A DNA stretch of 64,000 nt from Clostridia bacterium (GTDB lineage Bacteria > Bacillota > Clostridia > Christensenellales > Borkfalkiaceae). A program made the position numbers and the translations under genes. The stretch is taken from positions 124,001 to 188,000 of the forward strand of contig JAFTKC010000006.1 in assembly GCA_017456055.1 (NCBI GenBank), in the 5' to 3' direction. This document shows, piece after piece, positions 42,792 to 52,457 of the stretch (positions within the stretch are counted from its first letter, which is position 1; each line of letters begins with the position of its first letter). The notes beneath the pieces were generated by a model. That model did not search any database and was not told the origin of the DNA. It worked only from the letters and a program-made list of their open reading frames with translations.

Positions 42792-45482
42792 ATGAATTTT
42801 TACGCCTTAACACCCGAACAAGTTATAAAAACCTTAAAAAGTGACGCCGTAAACGGCTTAAAGAGAGAGCAAATAATAAAAAATCAAAACGAATATGGAG
42901 AAAACACTCTTTCTAAGAAGAAAAAGAAAGGTTTTTTTAGTAGATTTTTTTCGGCCCTTTTAGAACCTATGATGCTTATATTATGTTTTTCCTTGATTGT
43001 GGCGCTAGGCTCTAGCATAGGTCAATTTATAAAGAGCGGGCAAGCCGATTTTTCCGAAAGTTTAGGAATACTTGGCGCAATACTTCTATCCGTATTTATA
43101 ACGTTAATTATGGAGGGAAGTTCTGAAAAGGCTTTTTCCGCATTAAATAAAATTTACGATAACACTTCGGTAAAGGTAATACGCGAGGGGCAAGTAGTGT
43201 TTATTTCTAGGGCGCTTCTCACGGTTGGGGATATAGTGCTAATAGAGAGTGGGGATAAAATAGTTGCGGACGGCAGACTTTTAGAATCAAATCAGTTATA
43301 TATAAACGAATCTTCGTTGACCGGCGAGAGCAATCCTATAGAAAAACGCGCCGATTCGGTGCTTAAAGACGGCACTCCGTTAGCCGAGCGAGAAAACTTT
43401 TTATATTCAGGCACTTTCGTCACGTCTGGAAACGGAAAAATGGTGGTGACGGCGATAGGCGATTTAACCGAAATGGGTAAAATTGCAAAAGATATAAAAG
43501 AAAAAAAGAGCATACCTTCGCCGTTAGACCAAAAACTTTCTAAATTGGGAAAACGCATAACGGCAATAGGTTTTTTAGTTGCACTCGTCGTTTTTGTAGT
43601 ATCAATAGTTAGACTTGCTATTTCAGGTGGGTTAAATTTTTCAAGCGTGCAGAGTTTATTTATTGAAAGCGTTATTTTAATAGTGGCGGCAGTCCCCGAG
43701 GGTCTACCTACTATAGTTGCCGTATCTCTAGCGCTTAATATGATAAAACTCGCTAAAGAAAACGCCCTTATTAGAAAGATGGTGGCAAGTGAAACGGCAG
43801 GAGCGGTAAGCGTGATTTGTTCGGATAAAACGGGAACGCTAACGCAAAACAAAATGAAGGTAGAAAGTATATGCACGGGGAGGTTTTGCTACGCGCTAAA
43901 CGAGAATTTAAGCGAGTATATTTTAGAAAATATCATTTGTAATTCCACGGCGAAAGTTATGGAAGAAAAGGGCAAGCGAAAGTATTACGGAAACGGAACG
44001 GAGTGCGCCCTACTAGAGTGTCTATATTCTATAAAAAAGGGTGAGACTTGCCAAAGTTATAAAAAGTTATATAAACCGTTAGAAAGAGAGCCGTTTTCGA
44101 GCAAAAATAAATATATGAGCACGGTTATAGAAGTAAATGGCAAAAAGAGAAAATTATATAAGGGCGCGCCAGAGAAGATTTTACCACTTTGTTCACTTCC
44201 TGCGGATAGGCTAAAGGAAATAAATTTAGAAATAGAAAAAGAGCAAAAAAGGGCGAGAAGAATTATCGCTTTTGCACACGTTGATATAGACGGAAAAGAA
44301 GATTGTGTTTTCGACGGATACGCTTCAATAGTAGATCCTGTGAGAAAGGAAGTAAAAAAGGCTATTGAAGAGTGTAAAAGTGCAAAAATTAAGGTGAAAA
44401 TGCTAACGGGCGACAATATGTTAACAGCGTACGCCGTTGCAAAAGAGTTGGATATAGCCCAAGATGAAAGTCAAGTTGTGTCGGCAGTAGATTTAGAAAG
44501 ATTAGACGATTTAGCCCTTAAAAAAGCCCTTCAAAGAATAACGGTTATAGCAAGAAGTACGCCGTCTTTAAAATTGAGAATAGTCAAGATGCTAAAGGAA
44601 ATGGGTGAAGTAGTCGCCGTCACGGGAGATGGAATAAACGACGCGCCTGCAATTCGCCACGCCGACGTGGGAATAGCAATGGGTAAAAACGGAAGCGAAA
44701 TAACCAAAGAAGCGTCGGATATAGTTTTATTAGACGATAGTTTTTCTACCGTAGTAAAAGCGATAGCGTTTGGAAGAAACGTTTATAAAAACTTGCAAAG
44801 ATTTATACTCTTTCAACTATCGGTGAATTTATCATCATTGCTTTTTATAACGATAAGCGTTTTAATGGGGAGAGAATCTCCGTTTAACACCTTTCAACTC
44901 TTATGGATAAACGTTATAATGGACGGACCGCCCGCACTAACTTTAGGTATGGAGAGCGTAGATAAAAGCCTAATGAAGAGTAAACCCGTAAGAAGAACGG
45001 ATAGTATAGTTAATAAAACTATGCTATTTAGAATAATTTTTAACGCGCTATTTATTGGCGGAGTTATGATAGCGCAAGAGTTAACGAATTTTTTAGGCGC
45101 AACCATAGGCGAAAAAAGGAACGTTATATTTACTTTATTCGTACTCTTTCAGTTGTTTAACGCCTTTAACGCAAAGGAACTTGGTGGAAAAAGCATATTA
45201 AAGAGCATAGGCAAGAATAAAGTTATGCTATTTTCGTTTATTTTAGTCTTTTTAGTGCAAGTGGTAATGTCTCAATGCTTCCCGTTTGTTTTCGGTGGAG
45301 AAAAGATGAGATTTTTGTTGTGGGTAAAAATGATTTTAACATCAAGTTCAATAGTGGTTTTGTCTGAACTTGGAAAAGTAGTTTACAATTTTTTAAGAGA
45401 AAAGTTTGACGGATTCTTAACTTTTAGAAGTAAAGGACTAAAAAAAGCAAGGCTTATAAATAAAAATTCAAGGAGAGCGTAA
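42792..45482 (+). CDS. P-type ATPase, calcium-type cation pump
   Basis: Membrane pump of 896 residues. The N-terminal cation ATPase domain begins YALTPEQVIKTLKSD. The actuator motif is SSLTGES (TGES). AAVPEGLPTIVAVSLAL in helix M4 is the PEGL motif of calcium pumps. The phosphorylated Asp is in CSDKTGTLTQNKM, and the hinge is GDGINDAPAIRHADVGIAMG. Helix M6 contains NVIMDGPPALTLG, with Asn and Asp at cation-binding positions. About ten helices overall. Calcium is the likely cargo; manganese is possible. Confidence 0.92.
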   Translation: MNFYALTPEQVIKTLKSDAVNGLKREQIIKNQNEYGENTLSKKKKKGFFSRFFSALLEPMMLILCFSLIVALGSSIGQFIKSGQADFSESLGILGAILLSVFITLIMEGSSEKAFSALNKIYDNTSVKVIREGQVVFISRALLTVGDIVLIESGDKIVADGRLLESNQLYINESSLTGESNPIEKRADSVLKDGTPLAERENFLYSGTFVTSGNGKMVVTAIGDLTEMGKIAKDIKEKKSIPSPLDQKLSKLGKRITAIGFLVALVVFVVSIVRLAISGGLNFSSVQSLFIESVILIVAAVPEGLPTIVAVSLALNMIKLAKENALIRKMVASETAGAVSVICSDKTGTLTQNKMKVESICTGRFCYALNENLSEYILENIICNSTAKVMEEKGKRKYYGNGTECALLECLYSIKKGETCQSYKKLYKPLEREPFSSKNKYMSTVIEVNGKKRKLYKGAPEKILPLCSLPADRLKEINLEIEKEQKRARRIIAFAHVDIDGKEDCVFDGYASIVDPVRKEVKKAIEECKSAKIKVKMLTGDNMLTAYAVAKELDIAQDESQVVSAVDLERLDDLALKKALQRITVIARSTPSLKLRIVKMLKEMGEVVAVTGDGINDAPAIRHADVGIAMGKNGSEITKEASDIVLLDDSFSTVVKAIAFGRNVYKNLQRFILFQLSVNLSSLLFITISVLMGRESPFNTFQLLWINVIMDGPPALTLGMESVDKSLMKSKPVRRTDSIVNKTMLFRIIFNALFIGGVMIAQELTNFLGATIGEKRNVIFTLFVLFQLFNAFNAKELGGKSILKSIGKNKVMLFSFILVFLVQVVMSQCFPFVFGGEKMRFLLWVKMILTSSSIVVLSELGKVVYNFLREKFDGFLTFRSKGLKKARLINKNSRRA

Positions 45483-45491
45483 ACTAAGGAT

Positions 45492-46211
45492 ATGACTCAA
45501 GTAAATATAACTGAAAGTAAAGAAAACCAAGGTAATTTATACTATATTCAGTCCATTATATCCGAACTTTTAACTAATGCGAAGTGTAGCGTAAAGGAAA
45601 TATCTTTAGGAAAACGTAGCGTGCTTAGAATTGAATGCCCAGAGCATTACGCAGATATAATTAGGGCGGAAATCATAGATAAAATAGCCGAGATAATAGT
45701 AATCAAATATAAATATGATTTTTTCAAAAAAACTCTTTCAATCGGCGGTCTTAACTCTAATGAAAAAGAACTTTTGATAACTAGTTTAATAGCCGCCGAT
45801 TTTGAGGACGATAAAAGGTATTCGGTAGAAAGATTAAAGTCTATGGAAGAAATTGCCGTAGATGGAGTATATAATTTTAGATTATCCCCATTAAAGAGAA
45901 AATGGGAGGACGTTGTAAGTTATATGCCAGGGTGTTTTATAAGCAATCAACTTAAAGATTTTATAAGTTTTCTGCTTGAAAATAAGAAAAAAAGAGTATA
46001 TATCGATTGTGGAAAGGTTTACGATTGCCACTTTAGAAGACTTAAGAGAGCGAGTTTACTAGAAGGGGACGAACTAAAAATAACAAGGGAAGTATTGCTT
46101 TCTAATTGTGGGGAAATAGAGATAACTGGAGAACTTCCTAGTCTAGACGAAAAGTATATAAGAGAGTACTACGGAGATAAAATATTTTTTTCTAACGGGT
46201 ATTCTCTTTAA
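45492..46211 (+). CDS. ytxC: YtxC-like sporulation protein
   Basis: 239-residue soluble protein. The general make-up (N-terminal alpha/beta part, then RLSPLKRKWEDVVSYMPG and a helical middle, then a beta-rich C-terminal lobe) and the position directly upstream of the thrS T-box match the putative sporulation protein YtxC of Clostridia, which is often next to thrS. The biochemical role is unknown. It starts 9 bases after the ATPase gene. The match is by pattern and synteny rather than by a sharp motif. Confidence 0.6.
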   Translation: MTQVNITESKENQGNLYYIQSIISELLTNAKCSVKEISLGKRSVLRIECPEHYADIIRAEIIDKIAEIIVIKYKYDFFKKTLSIGGLNSNEKELLITSLIAADFEDDKRYSVERLKSMEEIAVDGVYNFRLSPLKRKWEDVVSYMPGCFISNQLKDFISFLLENKKKRVYIDCGKVYDCHFRRLKRASLLEGDELKITREVLLSNCGEIEITGELPSLDEKYIREYYGDKIFFSNGYSL

Positions 46212-46217
46212 AATGAG

Positions 46218-46246
46218 TTGACAAAAAAGACAATATAGGTTAAAAT
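46218..46246 (+). promoter_or_regulatory. SigA-type promoter of thrS
   Basis: TTGACA at 46218-46223 and TAAAAT at 46241-46246, 17 bases apart; perfect -35, near-consensus -10. Confidence 0.85.
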
Positions 46247-46252
46247 TAACGT

Positions 46253-46486
46253 ACAAATAAACGAATTGCCGATAAAAATTGAACAAGTAGCGTCTTTTTT
46301 GGTAATAAAGAGAGTGGGGGTAGGTGAGAGCCCCGCCTAGAAAAAGAAAATGCAAAACCATCAGTTTAGGCAAGGATTCCCTGCCATAAAGGGAAAAGAG
46401 TGGCTACTAATAAAAAAGTAGCAAATAAGGTGGAAACGCGGAATTTATTCGTCCTTATGTTCTAATAGAGCATAAGGATTTTTTTA
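46253..46486 (+). promoter_or_regulatory. T-box leader for threonine, upstream of thrS
   Basis: Senses uncharged tRNA-Thr and controls read-through. Stem I has the AAGAGAGTGGGG element (about 46308-46319) and an apical loop. ACC at 46357-46359, followed by ATC, is the likely Thr specifier. A stem pairs 46403-46408 with 46417-46422. The T-box core AAGGTGGAAACGCGG lies at 46428-46441, with TGGA able to pair with the tRNA 3-prime end. The terminator is 46452-46463 with 46467-46478 followed by T residues. Only the exact 5-prime end is approximate. Confidence 0.92.
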
Positions 46487-46500
46487 TAAAGGAGAAGATT

Positions 46501-48432
46501 ATGAAAATTACTTTAAAAGACGGTAGCAGTTTAGAATTTGAATCTAAAGTGACGGTTGCAGAAGTTGCAGGGGCAATTTCGGAAGGATTACTTAGAAACG
46601 CCGTATGTGGTAAAGTTGACGGAGAACTCGTTGACCTATCTTTTACTATTGAAAAAGATTGCGAACTTCAAATTATAACGCTAAAAGATAAAGAGGGTTT
46701 AGCGGTATATCGCCATACTACTTCGCACGTTTTGGCGCAAGCAGTAAAGAATATTTTCCCAACTAGTAAGTTGGCAATCGGTCCTACGGTTGAAAATGGA
46801 TTTTACTACGATATAGAATTTAAAACGCCTATTTCTCAGGACGATTTGGTTAAAATCGAAAAGGAAATGCAAAGCATAATTAAGAGCGATTTACCTATAG
46901 AGAGATTGACCTATTCTAAGAGAGAAGCACTTAAAATATTCAAAGATTTTTCAGAGCCATATAAGGTGGAATTAGTTCACGACTTGCCTGCAGGTCAAAC
47001 CATTTCATTTTATAAGCAAGGGGACTTTATGGATTTATGCCGTGGTCCACACCTTCCGTCAACGGGTAAAATTAAGGCGTTTAAGTTAACTTCAATAACG
47101 GGCGCATATTGGCGTGGAAACGAAAAGAATAAGATGCTCACTAGAATTTACGGCACTGCTTTTGCTAAAAAGAGCGAATTGGAAGAGTATTTAACTGCGC
47201 TAGAAGAAGCAAAAAAACGCGACCACAATAAACTTGGTAGAGAACTTGGAATATTTATGACTGAAGAAGTGGTTGGACAAGGCTTGCCACTACTTATGCC
47301 TAAGGGCGCAAAGATTATGCAAATTCTCACTCGTTTTGTTGAAGACGAAGAAGAAAGACGTGGCTTTATGATAACTAGAACTGCAAATATGGCAAAGAAC
47401 GACCTTTATCGTATTTCAGGACACTGGGATCACTATAGGGATAAAATGTTTATAATTGGAGATGAAAATTCTCCAGAAGCAATGGCGCTTCGCCCAATGA
47501 CTTGTCCTTTCCAATATCAAATTTATAAAAACGGCTTAAAGAGTTATAGGGATTTACCTTGTAGGTATAGTGAAACTGCAAGTCTATATAGAAAGGAAGC
47601 AAGTGGCGAAATGCACGGACTAATTCGTGTTCGTCAATTCACTCTTTCAGACGGGCATATCGTTTGTACTCCAGATCAAATTGAAGAAGAATTTAAGCGC
47701 TCACTAGACCTATCGTACTATTTCTTAGACTGTCTAGGTATGAGGGAAGACGTTTCGTTTAGATTCTCTAAGCGTGGAAAATCTAACAAGGAAAAATATA
47801 TAGATAACGACAAGGCTTGGGACGAAACCGAAGCACTTATGAAAAAGATTCTAGACAATATTGGTCTTGACTACGTTGAAGCGGACGACGAAGCGGCTTT
47901 CTACGGACCTAAACTTGACGTTCAATCTAGAAACGTATACGGAAAAGAAGACACTATTATTACTATTCAAATCGACTTTGCTGCAGCCCACTCTTTCGAT
48001 ATGACCTATATTGACGAAAACGGCGACAAGCAATATCCTTTCGTAATTCATAGAAGTTCAATCGGTTGTTATGAAAGAACTCTCGCAATGCTCATTGAAA
48101 AATACGCAGGTGCGTTCCCGTTCTGGATTTCACCAGTGCAAGTTAAGGTGTTAAGTCTAACCGAAAGAACGGCAGACTACGCTAAAGAAATAGTAGAAAA
48201 ACTAAAGTACGCAGGTTTGAGAGCAGAGGCAGATATTAGGAACGAAAAATTAGGTTATAAGATAAGAGAGGCGCAACTAGAAAAGATTCCTTATATGTTT
48301 ATAGTAGGAGATAAGGAAAAGGAAGAAAACGCAGTATCCGTTCGTTCTAGAAAGGAAGGGGATTTAGGCGTTATGAAACTAGAAGAAATTTTAGAAAAAC
48401 TTATTGAAGAAGACAAATCTAAAAAAGCCTAA
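46501..48432 (+). CDS. thrS: Threonyl-tRNA synthetase
   Basis: Charges tRNA-Thr. 643 residues, full length. The N-terminal TGS domain is residues 1 to about 62; the editing domain starts near 65 and contains HTTSHVLAQAV; the class II core has RGPHLPSTGKI, RPMTCPFQYQIYK, and RVRQFTLSDGHI; the anticodon domain begins around residue 540 (PVQVKVLSLTER). Regulated by the upstream T-box; GGAG precedes the ATG. Confidence 0.97.
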   Translation: MKITLKDGSSLEFESKVTVAEVAGAISEGLLRNAVCGKVDGELVDLSFTIEKDCELQIITLKDKEGLAVYRHTTSHVLAQAVKNIFPTSKLAIGPTVENGFYYDIEFKTPISQDDLVKIEKEMQSIIKSDLPIERLTYSKREALKIFKDFSEPYKVELVHDLPAGQTISFYKQGDFMDLCRGPHLPSTGKIKAFKLTSITGAYWRGNEKNKMLTRIYGTAFAKKSELEEYLTALEEAKKRDHNKLGRELGIFMTEEVVGQGLPLLMPKGAKIMQILTRFVEDEEERRGFMITRTANMAKNDLYRISGHWDHYRDKMFIIGDENSPEAMALRPMTCPFQYQIYKNGLKSYRDLPCRYSETASLYRKEASGEMHGLIRVRQFTLSDGHIVCTPDQIEEEFKRSLDLSYYFLDCLGMREDVSFRFSKRGKSNKEKYIDNDKAWDETEALMKKILDNIGLDYVEADDEAAFYGPKLDVQSRNVYGKEDTIITIQIDFAAAHSFDMTYIDENGDKQYPFVIHRSSIGCYERTLAMLIEKYAGAFPFWISPVQVKVLSLTERTADYAKEIVEKLKYAGLRAEADIRNEKLGYKIREAQLEKIPYMFIVGDKEKEENAVSVRSRKEGDLGVMKLEEILEKLIEEDKSKKA

Positions 48433-48439
48433 AAATAAA

Positions 48440-48470
48440 AAATCCACCAGATTAACTGGTGGATTTTTAC
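48440..48470. terminator. Bidirectional terminator
   Basis: An 11-bp stem (48440-48450 with 48456-48466), ATTAA loop, T-runs on both strands. The stop codon of spmB lies at its edge. Confidence 0.85.
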
Positions 48471-48970
48471 ATAATTTTACAAATTAAACAAGCAAAACAA
48501 CAAGAACAAAAAGAAGCGAAAAGAGAAATTATAATGGGTTTAGTTAAATTTCTCTTTTTTGCATTTACAAAGTAAACGCTAGATATGTAAAAAACTGTTT
48601 CCGAAGAGCCGTAAATAACCGAGGCGCAACGAGATAAATAAGAGTCTACGCCGTAGGTCGTATAGATTTCGCTTAGCGTTCCTAAAGCGCCACTTCCGGA
48701 AAAGGGCTTAATTAAAACTAAGGAACAGAGTTCTTTTGGAATTTGCAAAAAGGAAAAAACGGGTGATAGAAGTTTAACTAAAAAAGCAGATATTCCACTT
48801 TCTTCAAAAAGGTAGTTTAAAATAAAAATACAAGCAAGGTATGGAAAAATTCCTAAAGCAAAGGGGATAGCTCCTTTCGCCCCCTCTACGAACGAGTCGT
48901 ATAGGGGAATTTTTTTAATTATAGCGAAAATAAAAATAAAAGCGAATAATATAGGAATAACGTATTGCAT
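48467..48970 (-). CDS. spmB: Spore maturation protein B
   Basis: 167-residue membrane protein with a nucleoside-recognition (Gate) domain and about four to five helices. Text such as KGAIPFALGIFPYLACIFIL and KPFSGSGALGTLSEIYTTYG, followed by IYGSSETVFYISSVYF, matches SpmB. SpmA and SpmB act in spore core dehydration in Bacillus and Clostridium. It follows spmA with one base between them. Confidence 0.9.
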   Translation of the reverse strand: MQYVIPILFAFIFIFAIIKKIPLYDSFVEGAKGAIPFALGIFPYLACIFILNYLFEESGISAFLVKLLSPVFSFLQIPKELCSLVLIKPFSGSGALGTLSEIYTTYGVDSYLSRCASVIYGSSETVFYISSVYFVNAKKRNLTKPIIISLFASFCSCCFACLICKIM

Positions 48971-48971
48971 A

Positions 48972-49523
48972 CTAATCTTTTTTTATAAAAACTTTAACTA
49001 AAACGATGCCGATAACGGTCGATAAAAGAGTGGCTAAGATGGTTGGCAAAATTATGTCTGCGGGGGAAGAAGAATTTAGGCTTGAGCGAAGTGCCAAAAC
49101 GGAAGAGGGAATAACTTGTACGCTAGTTGCGTTAATAACGAAAAACATTGCAACGGCGTAGTCGGTGTTTTTATGCTTGTCAAGTTCAGCGATAGCCTTT
49201 ATTCCAAAAGGAGTAGTCGCTCCACTCATGCCTAGAATATTTGCCGAAAGATTGAGAGATATATAATCGTTCGCTTTTTCGGGTAATTCGCCGAATAGAT
49301 ATTTGTTTACAGGCTTTAGTAATTTAGCGAATTTTCTATCAAGTTTGCAATTTTCCATAATCTTAAAAACCCCAAGCCAAACGGCGTAGACGGCGGTGAG
49401 TTTTATGGTTAGTTCAAGAGCCTTTTCTCCACCTTCAAGCATAGAGGATAAAACTGCGTCGGGGTTGATAAAAATCAGCGCTATTATAGAAAAGGTGGTA
49501 GTTATGGCGAAAATTATATTCAT
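48972..49523 (-). CDS. spmA: Spore maturation protein A
   Basis: 183-residue membrane protein, with several helices and a Gate domain (AVWLGVFKIMENCKLDRKF, then SANILGMSGATTPFGIKAI). This is the partner of SpmB; the two form an operon here as in Bacillus subtilis. Divergent from metG. No clear promoter motif could be assigned. Confidence 0.9.
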   Translation of the reverse strand: MNIIFAITTTFSIIALIFINPDAVLSSMLEGGEKALELTIKLTAVYAVWLGVFKIMENCKLDRKFAKLLKPVNKYLFGELPEKANDYISLNLSANILGMSGATTPFGIKAIAELDKHKNTDYAVAMFFVINATSVQVIPSSVLALRSSLNSSSPADIILPTILATLLSTVIGIVLVKVFIKKD

Positions 49524-49548
49524 AAAATAACTTTATGCTAAAAACTTC

Positions 49549-49577
49549 TTGAATATGAAGAAAAAATGTGGTAAAAT
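49549..49577 (+). promoter_or_regulatory. SigA-type promoter of metG
   Basis: TTGAAT at 49549-49554 and TAAAAT at 49572-49577, 17 bases apart, with TGTGG before the -10. Confidence 0.75.
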
Positions 49578-49611
49578 ACTAGGTGAACTCATCAAAAAGA
49601 GGTGAATAAAA

Positions 49612-51555
49612 GTGAAAGAAAAATATTATATAACCACCGCCATTGCGTATACTTCGAGCAAGCCTCATATTGGCAACACCTACGAGGCGATTTTAACCGA
49701 TAGTATAGCAAGATTTAAAAGATATCAAGGCTACGAAGTGCTATTTCAAACGGGTACGGACGAGCATGGACAAAAAATAGAAGAAAAGGCTATTAAAAGT
49801 GGCAAAACTCCTAAGGAGTTTGTTGACGGCGTGGCAAACGAAATTAAAGGTATTTGGGATTTAGTTGGCGTTTCATACGATAAGTTTATAAGAACGACTG
49901 ACGAATATCACGAAAAAGAGGTGCAAAAAATCTTCAAAAAACTCTATGAGCAAGGCGACATCTATAAAGGCGCATACGAGGGTTGGTATTGCACCCCTTG
50001 TGAATCTTTCTGGACGGAAAGTCAACTTAAAGACGGCAAGTGCCCAGACTGTGGAAGACCTGTCACCAAAGCAAAGGAAGAAGCGTACTTTTTCAAGATG
50101 AACAAATACGCTAATAGACTATTAAAATACTACGAAGAACACCCCGATTTTATCGTTCCCGTATCGAGAAAGAACGAAATGGTAAACAATTTCTTAAAAC
50201 CAGGGCTTCAAGATTTATGCGTTTCAAGAAGCACGTTTAAGTGGGGAATCCCTGTGGATTTCGACGATAAGCACGTAGTTTACGTTTGGCTTGACGCACT
50301 AACTAACTATATCACGGGGTTAGGCTACGACACAGAGGGAAATCACGACCAAAAGTATAACGATTATTGGCCTTGTGGCGTTCACGTAATAGGAAAAGAT
50401 ATCGTGAGATTCCACACTATCTATTGGCCAATCTTCTTAATGGCTTTAGGAATTCCGTTGCCAAAACAAGTTTACGGACACGGCTGGCTACTTCAAGACG
50501 GCGACAAGATGAGTAAGAGTAAAGGAAACGTAATTTATGCGGACGACTTGGTTTCTTATTTTGGAAAAGACGCCGTTAGATATTACGTGTTAACTGCAAT
50601 GCCACAAGACAACGACGGACTTATTTCTTGGCAAATGGTAATCGACACCATAAATAACGAATTAGTTAACGTTTACGGCAACCTAGTAAATAGAACGGTT
50701 GCTATGATAAATAAATATTTTGGTGGAAAAGTTAAGTCTTTCGGCGAGCCTGAGGGAGTTGACGTGGAACTAATAGACCTAGCAACTTTGACGCCGGACA
50801 AGGTGAGAGAAAAGATGGATTCTTTCCGTATTGCAGACGCTATTGGAGATATCTTTACCCTACTTAGAAGGGCAAATAAGTATATCGATGAAACTGCTCC
50901 TTGGGTTTTAGCAAAGGAAGAAGATAAAAAAGAAAGATTATCAACCGTTTTATACAATCTTTCGGAAGTTATCGTGATTTCGGCAAGTTTACTCTCTGCA
51001 TTTATTCCAGATACTGCTAATAAAACGGTAAAACTCTTTAATCAAGAAATTAGAGCGTTTGACAAATTAAGAGAGTTTGCATTAGTTGAAGAATACTCGG
51101 TGACAGACGCACCCGAAAAATTATTCGATAGAATAGATGCAAACCTAGTTATGCCTAAAATCAACGCTATGATAGAAGAGAGAAAGACTCAAGCCCAAAA
51201 AGAAGAAAAGCCCAAAAAGGAGGGAAAACCCTTGATAGATATTACGGATTTTGAAAAAATAGAATTAAAGATAGCAAAAGTAATCGCTTGTGAAAAGGTA
51301 GAAAAGAGCAAAAAACTTCTTAAACTCACCGTAAAACTAGGCGACGAAGAAAGAACTGTAGTAAGTGGTATTGCAGGTGCATATTCTCCAGAATATTTAA
51401 TCGGCAAAAAACTAACTATGATAACCAATCTAAAGCCTGCAAAACTTTGTGGAATTGAAAGTCAAGGTATGATAATCTGCGCAGAGGACGAAAACGGCAA
51501 AATTGCTTTCCTTTCGCCTGAACAAGATATTGACGACGGAAGCGAAGTATTTTAA
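49612..51555 (+). CDS. metG: Methionyl-tRNA synthetase with C-terminal tRNA-binding domain
   Basis: Charges tRNA-Met. 647 residues. HIGN in SSKPHIGNTYEA is the HIGH motif and KMSKSKGN is the KMSKS motif. A zinc knuckle with two CxxC pairs appears as CTPCESF and CPDCGRP. An EMAP/Trbp111 OB-fold domain occupies about residues 545-647 (IDITDFEKIELKIAKV onward), giving the fused form common in Firmicutes. The start is GTG at 49612 with AGAGGTG upstream. The stop overlaps the tatD start by one base. Confidence 0.96.
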   Translation: MKEKYYITTAIAYTSSKPHIGNTYEAILTDSIARFKRYQGYEVLFQTGTDEHGQKIEEKAIKSGKTPKEFVDGVANEIKGIWDLVGVSYDKFIRTTDEYHEKEVQKIFKKLYEQGDIYKGAYEGWYCTPCESFWTESQLKDGKCPDCGRPVTKAKEEAYFFKMNKYANRLLKYYEEHPDFIVPVSRKNEMVNNFLKPGLQDLCVSRSTFKWGIPVDFDDKHVVYVWLDALTNYITGLGYDTEGNHDQKYNDYWPCGVHVIGKDIVRFHTIYWPIFLMALGIPLPKQVYGHGWLLQDGDKMSKSKGNVIYADDLVSYFGKDAVRYYVLTAMPQDNDGLISWQMVIDTINNELVNVYGNLVNRTVAMINKYFGGKVKSFGEPEGVDVELIDLATLTPDKVREKMDSFRIADAIGDIFTLLRRANKYIDETAPWVLAKEEDKKERLSTVLYNLSEVIVISASLLSAFIPDTANKTVKLFNQEIRAFDKLREFALVEEYSVTDAPEKLFDRIDANLVMPKINAMIEERKTQAQKEEKPKKEGKPLIDITDFEKIELKIAKVIACEKVEKSKKLLKLTVKLGDEERTVVSGIAGAYSPEYLIGKKLTMITNLKPAKLCGIESQGMIICAEDENGKIAFLSPEQDIDDGSEVF

Positions 51556-52325
51556 TGTATATCGACACTCACGCGCACTTATTAGATAAAAAACTTCCAA
51601 AAATAGAAGAAGTTATAGGAAATTATCTCTCGGTAGGAGTAGAAAAGGTAATCAATATGGCGTGCTGTCTTGAAACGGCAAGAGAGTGCGTAAAAATGGC
51701 TGAAAAATACGAGAGCGTATATTTCGGTTCGGGAATACACCCACAAGATATAAAAGACGTCACCGATAAAGACTTGGAAGAAATCGCCAAGATTGCCACT
51801 CACGAAAAATGCGTGTGTATAGGTGAAATAGGGCTAGACTACTATTGGGATAAAAGTTATAAAGAGATTCAAAAGGAAAAACTTATAAAGGAACTAGAGA
51901 TTGCAAAAGCACTTAAACTTCCCTTTTCCTTTCACAGTAGAGAAGCGACGTTAGACACCTTGACCTTGCTTAAAGATAATAGAGAAAAGATAGAGTTTGG
52001 CGGGGTATTGCATTGTTTTTCGGGTAGTAAAGACACGGCGAGAGAAGTTCTTAATCTAGGCTTAAAACTAGGCTTAGGAGGAACTGCTACCTTCAAAAAT
52101 GCCAAGTATATAAAAGAAGTTTTAGATTATGCTCCGTTGGATAGCATCGTGGTAGAAACCGATTGCCCTTATCTTGCGCCAGAGCCGTTTAGGGGAAGTG
52201 TAAACGAGCCTAAAAATATTCCTATAATCGTTAGATTTATTGCAAGTCAAAAAAATACGGATGAAATAGAAGTTGCGAAACTAATCTATAAAAATTCTTG
52301 CGAGGTATTTAAAAAACTCGTATAA
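51555..52325 (+). CDS. tatD: TatD family metal-dependent DNase
   Basis: 256-residue TIM-barrel hydrolase. Metal-site motifs in order: DTHAHLLD, GIHPQD, CIGEIGLDYYW, FSFHSREAT, LHCFSGS and VETDCPYLAPEP. TatD-type enzymes act on DNA ends or 3-prime DNA damage and on RNA. It starts within the metG stop codon; metG-tatD coupling is standard in Firmicutes. The rnmV gene that often follows is not present here. Confidence 0.94.
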   Translation: MYIDTHAHLLDKKLPKIEEVIGNYLSVGVEKVINMACCLETARECVKMAEKYESVYFGSGIHPQDIKDVTDKDLEEIAKIATHEKCVCIGEIGLDYYWDKSYKEIQKEKLIKELEIAKALKLPFSFHSREATLDTLTLLKDNREKIEFGGVLHCFSGSKDTAREVLNLGLKLGLGGTATFKNAKYIKEVLDYAPLDSIVVETDCPYLAPEPFRGSVNEPKNIPIIVRFIASQKNTDEIEVAKLIYKNSCEVFKKLV

Positions 52326-52327
52326 CA

Positions 52328-52358
52328 AAACAAAGCCAAGATACCCCTGGCTTTGTTT
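52328..52358 (+). terminator. Hairpin terminator after tatD
   Basis: An 11-bp stem (52328-52338 with 52348-52358) with a 9-base loop and only a short T-tail, so termination may be partial. Confidence 0.6.
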
Positions 52359-52457
52359 CGCTTTATAATTTCTCTTTGGTAAAAGAAAAGTAAGAGTTCA
52401 TCTTACTGATATTAGTATAAGTAGAATTAAAAAAACTATCCGTAAAAGGAAAAATAA

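Noticed and set aside
43292-43876. 194-codon minus-strand open frame
   Set aside because: It lies fully inside the P-type ATPase gene, whose motifs are intact, and shows no known motif.
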